The position numbers and the translations under genes were made by a program. A stretch of 64,000 nucleotides of DNA from Hoeflea_A sp965204935 (GTDB lineage: Bacteria > Pseudomonadota > Alphaproteobacteria > Rhizobiales > Rhizobiaceae): the NCBI RefSeq assembly GCF_965204935.1, contig NZ_CBDBFO010000001.1. One strand, given 5' to 3'. Below, piece after piece: positions 9,002 to 18,476 of the stretch (positions are counted from its first letter, which is position 1; each line of letters starts with the position of its first letter). The notes under the pieces are model-generated. The model saw nothing but the letters and a program-made list of their open reading frames with translations, ran no database searches and was not told where the DNA came from.

Positions 9002-11393
9002 GGGCAAAGACCTTGAGAAACGTTGCCGGCCGCGTTCGAGCCAGGCGCCAGACCGGAATGGCGGCGGCGATTGTGGCAGCCAGCATTGCCAGGACAAGAA
9101 GCCGGAACCAGTCGATCGGGAAGATCGACATCGGAAGGCGCCAGCCAAAGGCCTCCACATTGACGACGGCCAGCAGCACCCAGGCAAGCAGCAGCCCGAC
9201 CGGAAGGGCCAGAAGCCAGGTCAGGATTGCAAGCGTGAGCGTGCGGAGCATTTCTAGCCCGGCAAGCCTGGCGCGGGTCGTGCCGACCGCCCAGACCGGT
9301 GCGAGCTGCATCAGCCGCATGGACGACAGCGTCAGCATATTGGCGAGGATTGCAAAGGCCGCGATGCCGAGCGTCAGCGTATTGAGCGCGCCGGTAACAA
9401 CGAAGGTGCGGTCGAACACCCGCATCGAGAATTGTTTCAAATCCGCCTGGTTCAGAATATTTCCGGGAGGCAAACCGAACTCTTCGACAAGCGCATCAGC
9501 CAAAGCCTCGGCGTTTTCCGGCGGCACGCGCACTGCGTGGCGCAATTTCGGGATGTCGGGAAAGACGTCCATGAGCCGGTCGTGATTGACAATCGTCTGC
9601 CCGGTCGGATTGCCGTAGTCCGAATAGATCCCGACGATTTCCTGCGTCCAGTCCGGCGTTATGGGAATGCGGTCACCCATCCGGTAGCCGCCACGGCGGA
9701 ACATCTGTTCATTGATCAGCACGCCATCATCATCGGCAACGCGCTGCCAGGCATTCTCCGTGCTGTCCAGGAGCGGCCAGTTTTCCCGGTAGGTGCCGTG
9801 ATCGACAATGCCGTAGAGGAAGACCGGCATCCCGTCGATTTCGGTCTCTATAGAACGGATTGGCAGCACGGCATCGGCGCGGCCCGAAAGAAACGACCGC
9901 AATGCTTGCGCCTGTGCCTCGTTTTCGGCCGACACATAGAGTTCCGCGGCAAGGCGCTGATCCAGCCAGCCCGTAAAGGTCAAACGGAACGACGAGACCA
10001 TGGTTCCGACGCCGACATTCGCGGCAAGAGCGATCATCAATGCGATAAGCGCAAGCGAAAGGTTCGGCACCTGCTGCCGCATATCAGCCCACACCCATTC
10101 GGCCATCGCTGATCGGGCGGTACGGCTGCCGAGCCGGACAGCCAGCGTCAGGAATGCGGGCAACAGCAGGCCGGCACCCAGGAGCAGTGCCCCAAGTGTC
10201 AGGAAGCCCGACACCAGGCCGCGCCCGAAAAGGGCCAGCACGAGGGCCGCGATCAGCAGCGCCACGCCGCACAGCGTCGTCCAGCCGATGTTCTTGCTGC
10301 TTGCCATTGCCCAGGCGCGCGGCTGGGCCGGTGCGAGCAATGGCATCCTCGCGATGCGATAAAGGCCCTGCCCGACGGCAAGCAATGCCCCACAGAAGGC
10401 GATCGCAAGCCCGGTGAGGATCCAGTCCGGCCGCAGGGCGAGCGATCCGGGCACAGTTGCGCCGTACAGCCCTGACAGTGTTGCCGCGACATTGGGCAAC
10501 AGCAGCGCTGCGATACCGTAGCCCAGCACCACGCCGAACAGGCCGGCAATCAGTGCAAGCAAAAGGGTCTCTGCAATGAGAAGCAGGATAATGGAGCGGT
10601 TCGGCATGCCGAGCGCCCGCAAAGTCCTGATCACCGTGCGGCGCTGCTCGAAGGCAAGACCGATTGTCGCATGGACGATGAAAAGGCCGACGGCAAATGA
10701 CAGCAGCCCGAATGCTGTCAGGTTGAGGTGAAAACTCTGCGTCAACCGCGCGATATCGCCCTGTGAGTCCGGCTGCACCCGCTCCAGGTCACTTGCGATT
10801 TCGGCAAGCGGTGCAATTCCCGCGGGCTGGTCCGCCGCCAGAAGCAGGTAGTCGAAATCGTCCCGTTTCAGCAACGACCATGCGGTCGGGATGTCGGCCA
10901 TCAGGTCCCCTGGCGCCACCTGCAGCGATGTTTGCAGGTTCAGGCCGGTATCGCCGAGTTCCGCGGCAGTCTCGGGATGGGCGAGGATGAGGCCGTTGCC
11001 GTCAATGAAGGAAACAACGTCATCATTGCCGGAGAGGCCAATCGGCGCGGCACCACGCGGCAAAGTGAAGACATCGATGCCCATCACCCGCACGCGGGTC
11101 TGTCCCAATCGCAGATTTCCCTCGACCACCGGCGAGACCAGCCAGCCCGCGCGTCTGAGCGTTACGAAGCGTTCTGCGGCGATCGGGCCGCCTGTGCCGG
11201 AGTGAAGCTGTTCCAGGGTGTCCTGCCCCAGGACGGCCGCCGCCCGGCTATAGCTTGAACGTGCTTCGCTGTTGATCGCCTGCACCCCCGTCCACAGACC
11301 GATTGCCAGCGCGAGGCCGCCGATGAAAGTTGCCAGTTGCAGCGGCCGATAACGCCAATGCGACAACAGCGCGGCAAAACCGGAAGCGATCAT
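8991..11393 (-). CDS. ABC transporter permease, fused two-unit FtsX/MacB type
   Basis: An 800-residue integral membrane protein with an N-terminal membrane anchor, a large periplasmic domain, three helices around residues 220-330, a second membrane pair, another periplasmic domain and a final three-helix FtsX unit. The two FtsX units in one chain match the AttF/AttG-like permeases that work with a LolD-type ATPase. The start codon overlaps the stop of the ATPase gene by ATGA, and its stop overlaps the AttH-like gene, so the three are co-translated. It probably moves a lipid or lipoprotein-like molecule rather than a small solute (inference from family). Confidence 0.88.
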   Translation of the reverse strand: MIASGFAALLSHWRYRPLQLATFIGGLALAIGLWTGVQAINSEARSSYSRAAAVLGQDTLEQLHSGTGGPIAAERFVTLRRAGWLVSPVVEGNLRLGQTRVRVMGIDVFTLPRGAAPIGLSGNDDVVSFIDGNGLILAHPETAAELGDTGLNLQTSLQVAPGDLMADIPTAWSLLKRDDFDYLLLAADQPAGIAPLAEIASDLERVQPDSQGDIARLTQSFHLNLTAFGLLSFAVGLFIVHATIGLAFEQRRTVIRTLRALGMPNRSIILLLIAETLLLALIAGLFGVVLGYGIAALLLPNVAATLSGLYGATVPGSLALRPDWILTGLAIAFCGALLAVGQGLYRIARMPLLAPAQPRAWAMASSKNIGWTTLCGVALLIAALVLALFGRGLVSGFLTLGALLLGAGLLLPAFLTLAVRLGSRTARSAMAEWVWADMRQQVPNLSLALIALMIALAANVGVGTMVSSFRLTFTGWLDQRLAAELYVSAENEAQAQALRSFLSGRADAVLPIRSIETEIDGMPVFLYGIVDHGTYRENWPLLDSTENAWQRVADDDGVLINEQMFRRGGYRMGDRIPITPDWTQEIVGIYSDYGNPTGQTIVNHDRLMDVFPDIPKLRHAVRVPPENAEALADALVEEFGLPPGNILNQADLKQFSMRVFDRTFVVTGALNTLTLGIAAFAILANMLTLSSMRLMQLAPVWAVGTTRARLAGLEMLRTLTLAILTWLLALPVGLLLAWVLLAVVNVEAFGWRLPMSIFPIDWFRLLVLAMLAATIAAAIPVWRLARTRPATFLKVFAHER

Positions 11394-12046
11394 TGCAGCA
11401 GGCCGTGTGTCAGATGCAGACGCCGGTGGAGCAGGCCGGCAAGGCGCGTAGAGTGGGTCACCAGTATGAAGCCGGCATTTACATCGCTCACGAGCTCGAG
11501 CATCAGGTCGATAACCACGTCTCCCGTGTCCTCGTCGAGATTGCCGGTCGGCTCGTCAGCAAGAATCAGCTCAGGTTTCGCCGCCAGTGTGCGGCCGATC
11601 GCCACCCGCTGCTGCTGGCCGCCGGAAAGCTGTTCGGGATAGCGGCCCAGGCACCCGGCAAGGCCAAGTCTCTCGGTCAGTTGCGCGTTCCAGTCGGCGT
11701 CGAGCCTGCCGGCCAGCCGCGCGTGAAAGGCAAGGTTCTGCGCCACCGTCATGGATGGAATGAGATTGAACTGCTGAAAGACCAGGCCGATTTTTCCGCG
11801 TCGTATGGCAGCAAGTTCCGAATCTCTCATACGGGCAATGTCGGCTCCGGAAACGATGACCTCGCCGCTGTCCGGTGCGTCCAGGCCGGCGATGAGATGC
11901 AGGAGCGTGCTTTTGCCGGAGCCCGATTCCCCGGTCAGTGCAAGATGCTGGCCGGCATCGAGCTCGAATGACACGCCCTTGAGGACATCGACCGGGTTTC
12001 CTTCGGAATTGAACGATTTCGTGACATCGCGCAGCGCAAGCAGCAT
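11390..12046 (-). CDS. ABC transporter ATP-binding protein, LolD/MacB type
   Basis: A 218-residue ATPase with Walker A GESGSGKST, Q-loop FQQFN, signature LSGGQQQR, Walker B LILADEPTG and the H-loop at VTHS. The sequence class (LolD/MacB) pairs with FtsX-like permeases, which is exactly the next gene. It is the first gene of the three-gene transporter operon. Confidence 0.93.
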   Translation of the reverse strand: MLLALRDVTKSFNSEGNPVDVLKGVSFELDAGQHLALTGESGSGKSTLLHLIAGLDAPDSGEVIVSGADIARMRDSELAAIRRGKIGLVFQQFNLIPSMTVAQNLAFHARLAGRLDADWNAQLTERLGLAGCLGRYPEQLSGGQQQRVAIGRTLAAKPELILADEPTGNLDEDTGDVVIDLMLELVSDVNAGFILVTHSTRLAGLLHRRLHLTHGLLQ

Positions 12047-12221
12047 GGCAGACCCGGTGTTGGATTCTGGTGTAAATTATAGGGTTTACGGTACGGATGG
12101 AAATGGCCGTTCGTACCTGTCCCCTAACCCGCTTCGCAAGCTGTCCTGCCAACCGACCGGCAGTTCATGATGAACAAGCTGAACAACATTGTGACGATGC
12201 CGAACTGCTACGCACATTGCA

Positions 12222-12785
12222 TCAAACACGCAGCCCCAGCCAGTTTGATTCTTCCCTTATTCTCATCCGGGCGGAAAGGGTGAACTGGTAACAGCCGAAG
12301 ACAAGGATGCCGATGGTGGATAGAAGCTTGAAATAGGCCCAGACTTCGACCGAAAAACCCTGGCGGAAAACCTCGTTGAGCGCAGCAAGAACGACAAACA
12401 ATACACCCCACCGCACGGAGAGAATCTGCCAGGCCTCGTCCGTGATCGCGAACACCCGCTCAAACAGGAACTTCAGGACCGGAATGCCGAGCAGGCGGCT
12501 CCCGAGAAGCAGCGCTGCAAAAATTCCGTCGACGATGGTGTCGGAAATCTGAAAATAGGTGGCGTTGCCTGTAACGATGCTCGGGACGGAAAAGATGAGG
12601 AACACGATGGTGCTGATAACCGCAAAACGCGGAACCGCCCTCCCCAAACCGAAGGAAATGGCCAGAAGACAGAGCGTCAGCAGCGTCATCGCCACCAGCC
12701 CGGCGGTAAAGCTGTAATAGGATTGCACGAGAAAAAACACCAGAACCGGCGTCAGTTCCTCAATGGCGCTGAACAACCACAGCAT
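12222..12785 (-). CDS. YciB/IspZ-family inner-membrane protein
   Basis: A 187-residue protein with five or six hydrophobic helices and the YciB pattern: an early acidic/Pro helix (AIEELTPVLVFFLVQSYY), a central LLLGSRLLG, and the conserved WGVLFVVLAALNEVFR followed by VWAYFKLL. The family is linked to septation and cell-envelope integrity, with no enzyme activity. The ATG at 12785 is preceded by GAGG; a GTG at 12809 would add 8 residues. No SD-supported partner gene is close. Confidence 0.82.
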   Translation of the reverse strand: MLWLFSAIEELTPVLVFFLVQSYYSFTAGLVAMTLLTLCLLAISFGLGRAVPRFAVISTIVFLIFSVPSIVTGNATYFQISDTIVDGIFAALLLGSRLLGIPVLKFLFERVFAITDEAWQILSVRWGVLFVVLAALNEVFRQGFSVEVWAYFKLLSTIGILVFGCYQFTLSARMRIREESNWLGLRV

Positions 12786-12909
12786 ACGCCTCACACCAGC
12801 TAGTCGCACTTATGCAGGATCGCAGCACGACCTGCATGGCTGGCAAATAGAAGCAATCGGCAATGTGGCAAGGGAGCACCGAACAGGAACACGCGCGGCG
12901 TTCGAAAAC

Positions 12910-13464
12910 TCAGTGCCCTTCGAAGGCCACCAGCGTGCGGACCGGAACGCCGAGGTCCTCGAGTTTCTTGCGCCCGCCAAGATCCGGTAGGTCGATGACG
13001 AAACAGGCCGCCACGATGTCCGCGCCCATGCGCCGCAGCAGCGTGATGGCACCCTCGGCCGTGCCGCCAGTGGCAATCAGGTCGTCGACAAGGATCACTT
13101 TCTCGCCTTCGGTGATGGCATCCTTGTGCATTTCCATTTCGTCGACGCCATATTCCAGGCTGTAGGTCACCCGCACGGTATCGTAGGGCAGCTTGCCCTT
13201 CTTGCGGATCGGCACGAAGCCCGCCGAAAGCTGATGGGCGACAGCGCCACCAAGGATAAAGCCCCGCGCCTCGATACCGGCGATCTGATCGACCTTGGCG
13301 CCAGCATAAGGGTGCACAAGTTCGTCGACCGCGCGACGGAATGCCTTCGCATCGCCGAGCAATGTGGTGATGTCGCGAAACAGGATACCCGGTTTCGGGT
13401 AGTCCGGTATCGTGCGGATGGATGCCAGCAAGGTTTCTTTCAGTGTCTGATCGACCATCATCAT
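12910..13464 (-). CDS. apt: Adenine phosphoribosyltransferase
   Basis: Salvages adenine to AMP using PRPP. The 184-residue product has the conserved GIEARGFILGGAVA, the substrate loop IRKKGKLPYDT, and the PRPP-binding motif VILVDDLIATGGTAEGA. Three consecutive ATG codons open the gene; the first, at 13464, follows a G-rich stretch (GGGGACA) at suitable distance. It lies downstream of petABC, separated by a terminator-like hairpin. The petABC-apt order is known in rhizobia. Confidence 0.96.
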   Translation of the reverse strand: MMMVDQTLKETLLASIRTIPDYPKPGILFRDITTLLGDAKAFRRAVDELVHPYAGAKVDQIAGIEARGFILGGAVAHQLSAGFVPIRKKGKLPYDTVRVTYSLEYGVDEMEMHKDAITEGEKVILVDDLIATGGTAEGAITLLRRMGADIVAACFVIDLPDLGGRKKLEDLGVPVRTLVAFEGH

Positions 13465-13509
13465 TGTGTCCCCCAGCCCCGTCTTTCGGCCCCGCACCGC
13501 CGGACATGC

Positions 13510-13532
13510 AAAAGGCGGCTCAAGGCCGCCTT
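13510..13532 (-). terminator. Terminator after petC
   Basis: AAGGCGGC-CTTGA-GCCGCCTT gives an 8-bp stem followed by TT on the minus strand, 30 bp after the cytochrome c1 stop and before apt. The T-run is short. Confidence 0.55.
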
Positions 13533-13561
13533 AGCAAGTTCTATCGGTTACTGCGCTCAGG

Positions 13562-14401
13562 TCAATGGTCGACGCGTGACCAGACCGACTTCTTGCTGAG
13601 ATAAAGCAGGCAGCAGAAGACCAGGATGAAGATCATGACCTTGAAGCCGAGCGATTTGCGGTCTTCCAGCTTCGGCTCGGCCGCCCACATCAGGAAGGCG
13701 GAAACGTCCTTGGCATACTGATCCACGGTCTCGGGCGTCCCGTCGTCATAGGTGACGGCCTCATCGAAGAGCGGTGGCGCCATCGCCAGCGAAACGCCGT
13801 TGATGAAATACGGGTTGTAATAAGTACCCTCCGTGATCTCGACACCTTCCGGCGCTTCGTCCTCATAGCCGGTCAGCAGCGAGTAGAGGTAGTCCGGGCC
13901 GCCCTCGGTATACATGGTGAAGACGTCGAAGACGAACTGGGGAAAGCCCCGGGTCGCAGAACGCGCCTTGGCGATCAGCGAAAGGTCCGGCGGCGCTGCG
14001 CCGTTGTTGGCATAGGCGGCAGCTTCGACATTGGGGAACGGATTCGGGAAATAGTCCGCCAGGATCGCCGGGCGTTCGAACATGTCGCCTTCCTCGTTCG
14101 GCCCGTCGGTGACCTCATACTCGGCGGCGAGTGTCTTTATCTGGTCTTCGCTGTAGCCAAGATCCGTGAAGTTGCGGAAGGCGATGCGGTCAAGCCCGTG
14201 GCACGCGGCACAGACTTCCACATAGACTTTCAGGCCACGCTGCAACTGTCCCTTGTCGTAGAGACCGAACGGACCGGAGAAAGACCAATTCTGCTCCCTC
14301 GGCGCCTTGCCGTATTCGCTGTCGCCGGCGGCCAGCGCGGCGGCAGTACCAAGGCTTGAGGCAAGGACCAGCGACAGAAATGTCGAGACGAGCTTTTTCA
14401 T
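13562..14401 (-). CDS. petC: Ubiquinol-cytochrome c reductase, cytochrome c1 subunit
   Basis: Carries electrons from the Rieske centre to soluble cytochrome c at the periplasmic face of complex III. The 279-residue product has a signal peptide (LVLASSLGTAAALA), haem c motif CAACH, the axial Met region AMAPPL, and a C-terminal anchor helix (IFILVFCCLLYLS). It is the last gene of petABC, 26 bp after petB. Confidence 0.95.
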   Translation of the reverse strand: MKKLVSTFLSLVLASSLGTAAALAAGDSEYGKAPREQNWSFSGPFGLYDKGQLQRGLKVYVEVCAACHGLDRIAFRNFTDLGYSEDQIKTLAAEYEVTDGPNEEGDMFERPAILADYFPNPFPNVEAAAYANNGAAPPDLSLIAKARSATRGFPQFVFDVFTMYTEGGPDYLYSLLTGYEDEAPEGVEITEGTYYNPYFINGVSLAMAPPLFDEAVTYDDGTPETVDQYAKDVSAFLMWAAEPKLEDRKSLGFKVMIFILVFCCLLYLSKKSVWSRVDH

Positions 14402-14427
14402 CTTATCTGTACCTTTCTGTCGCTTCT

Positions 14428-15723
14428 CTAACCGCGGTCTTCCGGTGCGGCCGTGGCCGTTTCGGGTTTGCCGCCCCCGTTCTTATCGAGCACCGACTCG
14501 GTGATCGAGTTCGGCACCTGCCTCGGTTTCTCAAGCAGGCCGAGCAGAGGCAATATCGGGAAAAAGAACAGGAAATAATACGCGGTACCGATCTGCGCCA
14601 TCACCACGTAGGTCCCTTCCGCAGGCTTCGAGCCGAGCCAGCCGAGGAAGACGCAGTTGGCCACGAACAGCCAGAAGAACATCTTGTACCAGGGTCGGTA
14701 GACGGCGGACCGCACCTTGGAGGTATCGAGCCAGGGCAGCAGGAACAGGATCAGGATCGATGCGAACATCGCCAACACGCCGCCCAGCTTCGAGTCGATC
14801 GGCCCGATATTGAAGGTGATCGCGCGCAGGATCGCGTAGAATGGCAGATAGTACCATTCCGGCACGATATGGGCGGGCGTCACCAGCGGATTGGCTTCGA
14901 TATAGTTGTCCGGGTGGCCGAGATAGTTCGGCATGTAGAAGATGAAGTAGGCGAAAACGAGCAGGAACACCATCGTCGCGAAGGCATCCTTGATCGTCGC
15001 GTAAGGCGTGAACGGCACTGTGTCGGTCTTCGATTTGACCTCGACACCCGTCGGGTTCGTCTGCCCGGTGACGTGAAGCGCCCACACATGCAGCACCACC
15101 ACGCCGGCAATCATGAATGGCAGCAGATAGTGCAGCGAGAAAAAGCGGTTGAGCGTTGGGTTGTCCACCGCGAAACCGCCAAGCAGCCACTGCTGGAGCG
15201 GCTCGCCGATCAGCGGAAAAGCGCTGAAGAAGCCGGTGATCACCGTGGCGCCCCAGAAGGACATCTGGCCCCAAGGCAGCACGTAACCCATGAAGCCGGT
15301 CGCCATCATCAGCAGATAGATGATCACGCCGAGTATCCAGAGGATCTCGCGCGGCGCCTTGTAGGAGCCGTAATACATGCCGCGGAACATGTGCAGGTAC
15401 ACGGCAATGAAGAAGAAGGACGCACCGTTCTGGTGCATGTAGCGCAGCAGCCAGCCCGAATTGACATCGCGCATGATGTTCTCGACCGAGGTGAAGGCAC
15501 CGGCCGTCGACGAGGTATAATGCATTGCCAGCACGATGCCGGTAATGATCTGGGCAACCAGCATCACCGAAAGGATCGCGCCGAACGTGTACGCATAGTT
15601 CAGGTTGCGCGGCGTCGGATAGGCGACAAAGGAATCATACACCAGCCTTGGCAGCGGCAGGCGCGAATCGACCCATTTTTCAAAACCGGTCTTCGGTTCG
15701 TATGTTGAATGTCCACCACTCAT
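14428..15723 (-). CDS. petB: Ubiquinol-cytochrome c reductase, cytochrome b subunit
   Basis: The quinone-oxidising membrane core of complex III. The 431-residue protein has the four haem-ligand histidines in two helices (MHQNGASFFF and LHMFRG; HYLLPFMIAGVVVLHVWALH), and the Qo-site motif PEWYYLPFYAILR. The C-terminal tail is Glu/Pro-rich. It sits between petA (15 bp) and petC in one operon. Confidence 0.97.
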   Translation of the reverse strand: MSGGHSTYEPKTGFEKWVDSRLPLPRLVYDSFVAYPTPRNLNYAYTFGAILSVMLVAQIITGIVLAMHYTSSTAGAFTSVENIMRDVNSGWLLRYMHQNGASFFFIAVYLHMFRGMYYGSYKAPREILWILGVIIYLLMMATGFMGYVLPWGQMSFWGATVITGFFSAFPLIGEPLQQWLLGGFAVDNPTLNRFFSLHYLLPFMIAGVVVLHVWALHVTGQTNPTGVEVKSKTDTVPFTPYATIKDAFATMVFLLVFAYFIFYMPNYLGHPDNYIEANPLVTPAHIVPEWYYLPFYAILRAITFNIGPIDSKLGGVLAMFASILILFLLPWLDTSKVRSAVYRPWYKMFFWLFVANCVFLGWLGSKPAEGTYVVMAQIGTAYYFLFFFPILPLLGLLEKPRQVPNSITESVLDKNGGGKPETATAAPEDRG

Positions 15724-15738
15724 GGAACAGTCCCCTGC

Positions 15739-16317
15739 TTAGCCGATCTTGATGCGTGTGTCGGAAAGGAATTCGAACGGCGGAATTGCCAGGTTCTCCG
15801 GCGCGGGACCGCTGCGGATGCGCCCGGCCGTATCATAGTGCGAACCGTGGCACGGGCAGAACCAGCCGCCATAGTCGCCAGCCTGGCCGAGCGGAACGCA
15901 GCCCAGATGGGTGCAGGAGCCGATCATGACAATCCAGTTTTCGCGCTCCTCACCGGCGGAACGGTCGACGTCGAGGGCCGGTGTGTCCGGCGGCAGATTG
16001 GCATTGCGCGCCGCCTGGTCCTTCAGGTCCTCGAGGGGAACGACACTTGCTTCCTCGATTTCCTTCTGGGTGCGGTTGCGGATAAAGACCGGCTTGCCGC
16101 GCCATTTGACCGTGATCGACATACCCTCTTCGATTGTCGAAATGTCGACCTCGATGGTTGAAAGGGCGAGCGTCGTGGCATCGGGCCGCATCTGGTCGAT
16201 GAAAGGCCATGCCAGGGCGCCGGCGCCAATAACGCCAGTCATACCGGTTGTCAGATATAGGAAATCGCGGCGTGTCGGTTCGGCAGTTGTATCGTGTTCG
16301 CTCACGGTCTTCACCAT
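15739..16317 (-). CDS. petA: Ubiquinol-cytochrome c reductase, Rieske iron-sulfur subunit
   Basis: Holds the 2Fe-2S cluster of complex III. The 192-residue product has a Tat signal (RRDFLYLTT) followed by one anchor helix, then the two cluster loops CTHLGC and CPCHGSHYD. First gene of petABC. An upstream region of 184 bp separates it from the ABC exporter; I see no convincing promoter box there. Confidence 0.96.
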   Translation of the reverse strand: MVKTVSEHDTTAEPTRRDFLYLTTGMTGVIGAGALAWPFIDQMRPDATTLALSTIEVDISTIEEGMSITVKWRGKPVFIRNRTQKEIEEASVVPLEDLKDQAARNANLPPDTPALDVDRSAGEERENWIVMIGSCTHLGCVPLGQAGDYGGWFCPCHGSHYDTAGRIRSGPAPENLAIPPFEFLSDTRIKIG

Positions 16318-16501
16318 CCTCTGCGCATACTCATCGGCTCGGGAACCGCCCGCTGCGCTGTCCGCTACCCCTCATACACGGCACAGTCCCCTTAATTGGC
16401 CGGGTTCTAGGCTGCTTCTTAGAATATGTCCAGCCTGCTTCACTGACCAGAGGCACATTGCCGCAAGTTTTTACGGTATCGGTGCATAACTGCGATGAAA
16501 A

Positions 16502-18373
16502 TCACCGTTCCGCGACCATGGAATTGCTGATAAATCCGCCGGATTGGCGCGCCCAAAGCCGGGCATAAAGGCCGTTCCGGCCCAGCAGCTCCTCGTGGCT
16601 GCCGTCCTCGACGATGCGGCCATCATGCATGACGACAAGGCGGTCCATCCTGGCGATTGTCGAGAGCCGGTGGGCAATCGCGATGACAGTCTTGCCCTCC
16701 ATCAGCTTCGTCAGGTTCTCCTGGATCGCGGCTTCGATTTCGGAATCGAGCGCCGACGTCGCCTCATCGAGCACCAGAATGGGGGCGTTTTTCAGCATGA
16801 CCCTGGCAATGGCGATGCGCTGCCGTTGGCCGCCCGACAGTTTCACGCCGCGTTCGCCGACATGGGCTTCAAGGCCCCTTCGGCCGTGCTGGTCACGCAG
16901 GTCCTTGATGAAATGCCAGGCCTCAGCCTGCTCTGCCGCCTCGACGACTTCGCGCTCCTGTGCGCCCGTTCGGCCTAGAACGATGTTGTCGCGGACCGAC
17001 CGGTGCATCAGCGACGTGTCTTGCGTCACCACGCTGATATGGGCGCGCAGGGAGCTTTGGGTGACGGTTGAAATATCCTGACCGTCAATGGTGATGCGGC
17101 CCGATTCGAGGTCGAAGAAGCGCAGCAGGAGATTGACGAGCGTCGATTTGCCTGCTCCGGACAGCCCGACAAGCCCGACCTTCTGTCCGGGCTCGACAAC
17201 AAGCGAAACGTCGTCGATCACGGCGTTCCGGCCGTTATAGCGGAAATAGACATTCTCAAAGCGGATGCGGCTTTGCTTCACATGCAATTCACCGGCGTCC
17301 GGCTTGTCCTGAAGCAGAATGGGCTTGTTGAGCATCTCCATGGAGTTCTGGATCGTCCCGTAATTGCGCATCAGGCCGTTAAGCTGGGTCATCATGCGCC
17401 CGAGCAACAGGCTCAGCCGCAGCACCAGCGAGAGGGTAAAGGCGACGGCACCGACGCTGATCTGCCCGCGAAGCCAGAGATCGATCGAGATATAGGCAAT
17501 CGTGCAGATCATGATGCCCGACAGCACGGCGAGGGAAACCCTGACGCCCGTCAGGTTCCTGGTGAACGGAATGACGGCTGCGATGAACTGGTCGAAACCT
17601 TCCTTGATATAGCGGTCGTTTTCGTCCTCCCGCCCGAAGAGTTTCAGGGTCTGGATGTTCGAATAGCTGTCGACAAGCCGGCCGTTGAGCATCGAGGCGG
17701 CTTCCGCGGTCAATTTGGACATGTGCCGGATACGCGGCACGAAATGGCGGGCGACCAGCGCAAAGGCGGCGATCCACGCCGCCACCACCGCCGCAAGGCG
17801 CCAGTCGAGCTGCGCGACCAGCAGGAGCGTGGTCACTGCATAGATGGCAATGAACCAGACCACCTGCAGCAGGGAGACCATGAAATCGCCGACGGCCTGG
17901 CCGGACTGCCAGACCTTGGCCACCACCCTTCCGGCAAAGTCGTCCTGAAAGAAGGACAGGCTTTGCCTGGCGATGCGCGTATAGGCCTGCCAGCGCACCA
18001 GATTGAAGAACCCCGGAACGATTGCCTGCTCTTCGACAATAGTCACAATCGGTGCGACCACGAAACGGCCGACGAGCACGACGAGGAGCATGAAGAGCAG
18101 CTCCGGGCCGTGTTGCTCGGTCAGCCCCTGCCAGCCGGCCTGCGGATCGGCGCTTTCAAGCAGATCGACAAGGCGGCCGACAAAGTAGAACAGCGCCACT
18201 TCGAGAAGAGCGACGGCACCGCCGAGTGCCAGCATGAGTACGAAAGGCCACCTGGCCTGGCTGACGAACTGCCACAGGAATCCGATTGCGCCGCCCGAGG
18301 GCTGTGGCCAGCGCTGGGGACGGAACGGATTGATCCACCGCTCGAACAGGCGGAAGAGGGATTGAAACGACAT
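16502..18373 (-). CDS. ABC exporter half-transporter (subfamily B), first copy
   Basis: A 623-residue fusion of a six-helix exporter domain (about residues 30-330) and an ATPase with Walker A GLSGAGKST, signature LSGGQRQR, Walker B ILVLDEATS and H-loop AHRLST. It resembles the second exporter at 20955-22814 over the full length, so the two could form a heterodimer or be two homodimers. Such a pair beside petABC is known in Sinorhizobium and relatives. The substrate is unknown; the class includes drug and lipid exporters. Confidence 0.9.
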   Translation of the reverse strand: MSFQSLFRLFERWINPFRPQRWPQPSGGAIGFLWQFVSQARWPFVLMLALGGAVALLEVALFYFVGRLVDLLESADPQAGWQGLTEQHGPELLFMLLVVLVGRFVVAPIVTIVEEQAIVPGFFNLVRWQAYTRIARQSLSFFQDDFAGRVVAKVWQSGQAVGDFMVSLLQVVWFIAIYAVTTLLLVAQLDWRLAAVVAAWIAAFALVARHFVPRIRHMSKLTAEAASMLNGRLVDSYSNIQTLKLFGREDENDRYIKEGFDQFIAAVIPFTRNLTGVRVSLAVLSGIMICTIAYISIDLWLRGQISVGAVAFTLSLVLRLSLLLGRMMTQLNGLMRNYGTIQNSMEMLNKPILLQDKPDAGELHVKQSRIRFENVYFRYNGRNAVIDDVSLVVEPGQKVGLVGLSGAGKSTLVNLLLRFFDLESGRITIDGQDISTVTQSSLRAHISVVTQDTSLMHRSVRDNIVLGRTGAQEREVVEAAEQAEAWHFIKDLRDQHGRRGLEAHVGERGVKLSGGQRQRIAIARVMLKNAPILVLDEATSALDSEIEAAIQENLTKLMEGKTVIAIAHRLSTIARMDRLVVMHDGRIVEDGSHEELLGRNGLYARLWARQSGGFISNSMVAER

Positions 18374-18447
18374 GGCGGGGAAAATAGGCCTGCAGCCGCC
18401 ATGTCACAATGCTTGCTTTCGACAAAGCTGCAAACTGCCGAGCCAGC

Positions 18448-18476
18448 AAGCCAGCCTGACCTCGTCAGGCCGGCTT
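18448..18476 (-). terminator. Hairpin at the 3' end of the MscS gene
   Basis: AAGCC(G)GCCTGAC-GAG-GTCAGGC(T)GGCTT, a 13-bp stem with one mismatch and a 3-base loop, includes the stop codon of the MscS gene. No T-run follows, so it may be a transcript-stabilising 3' end rather than a terminator. Confidence 0.4.
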
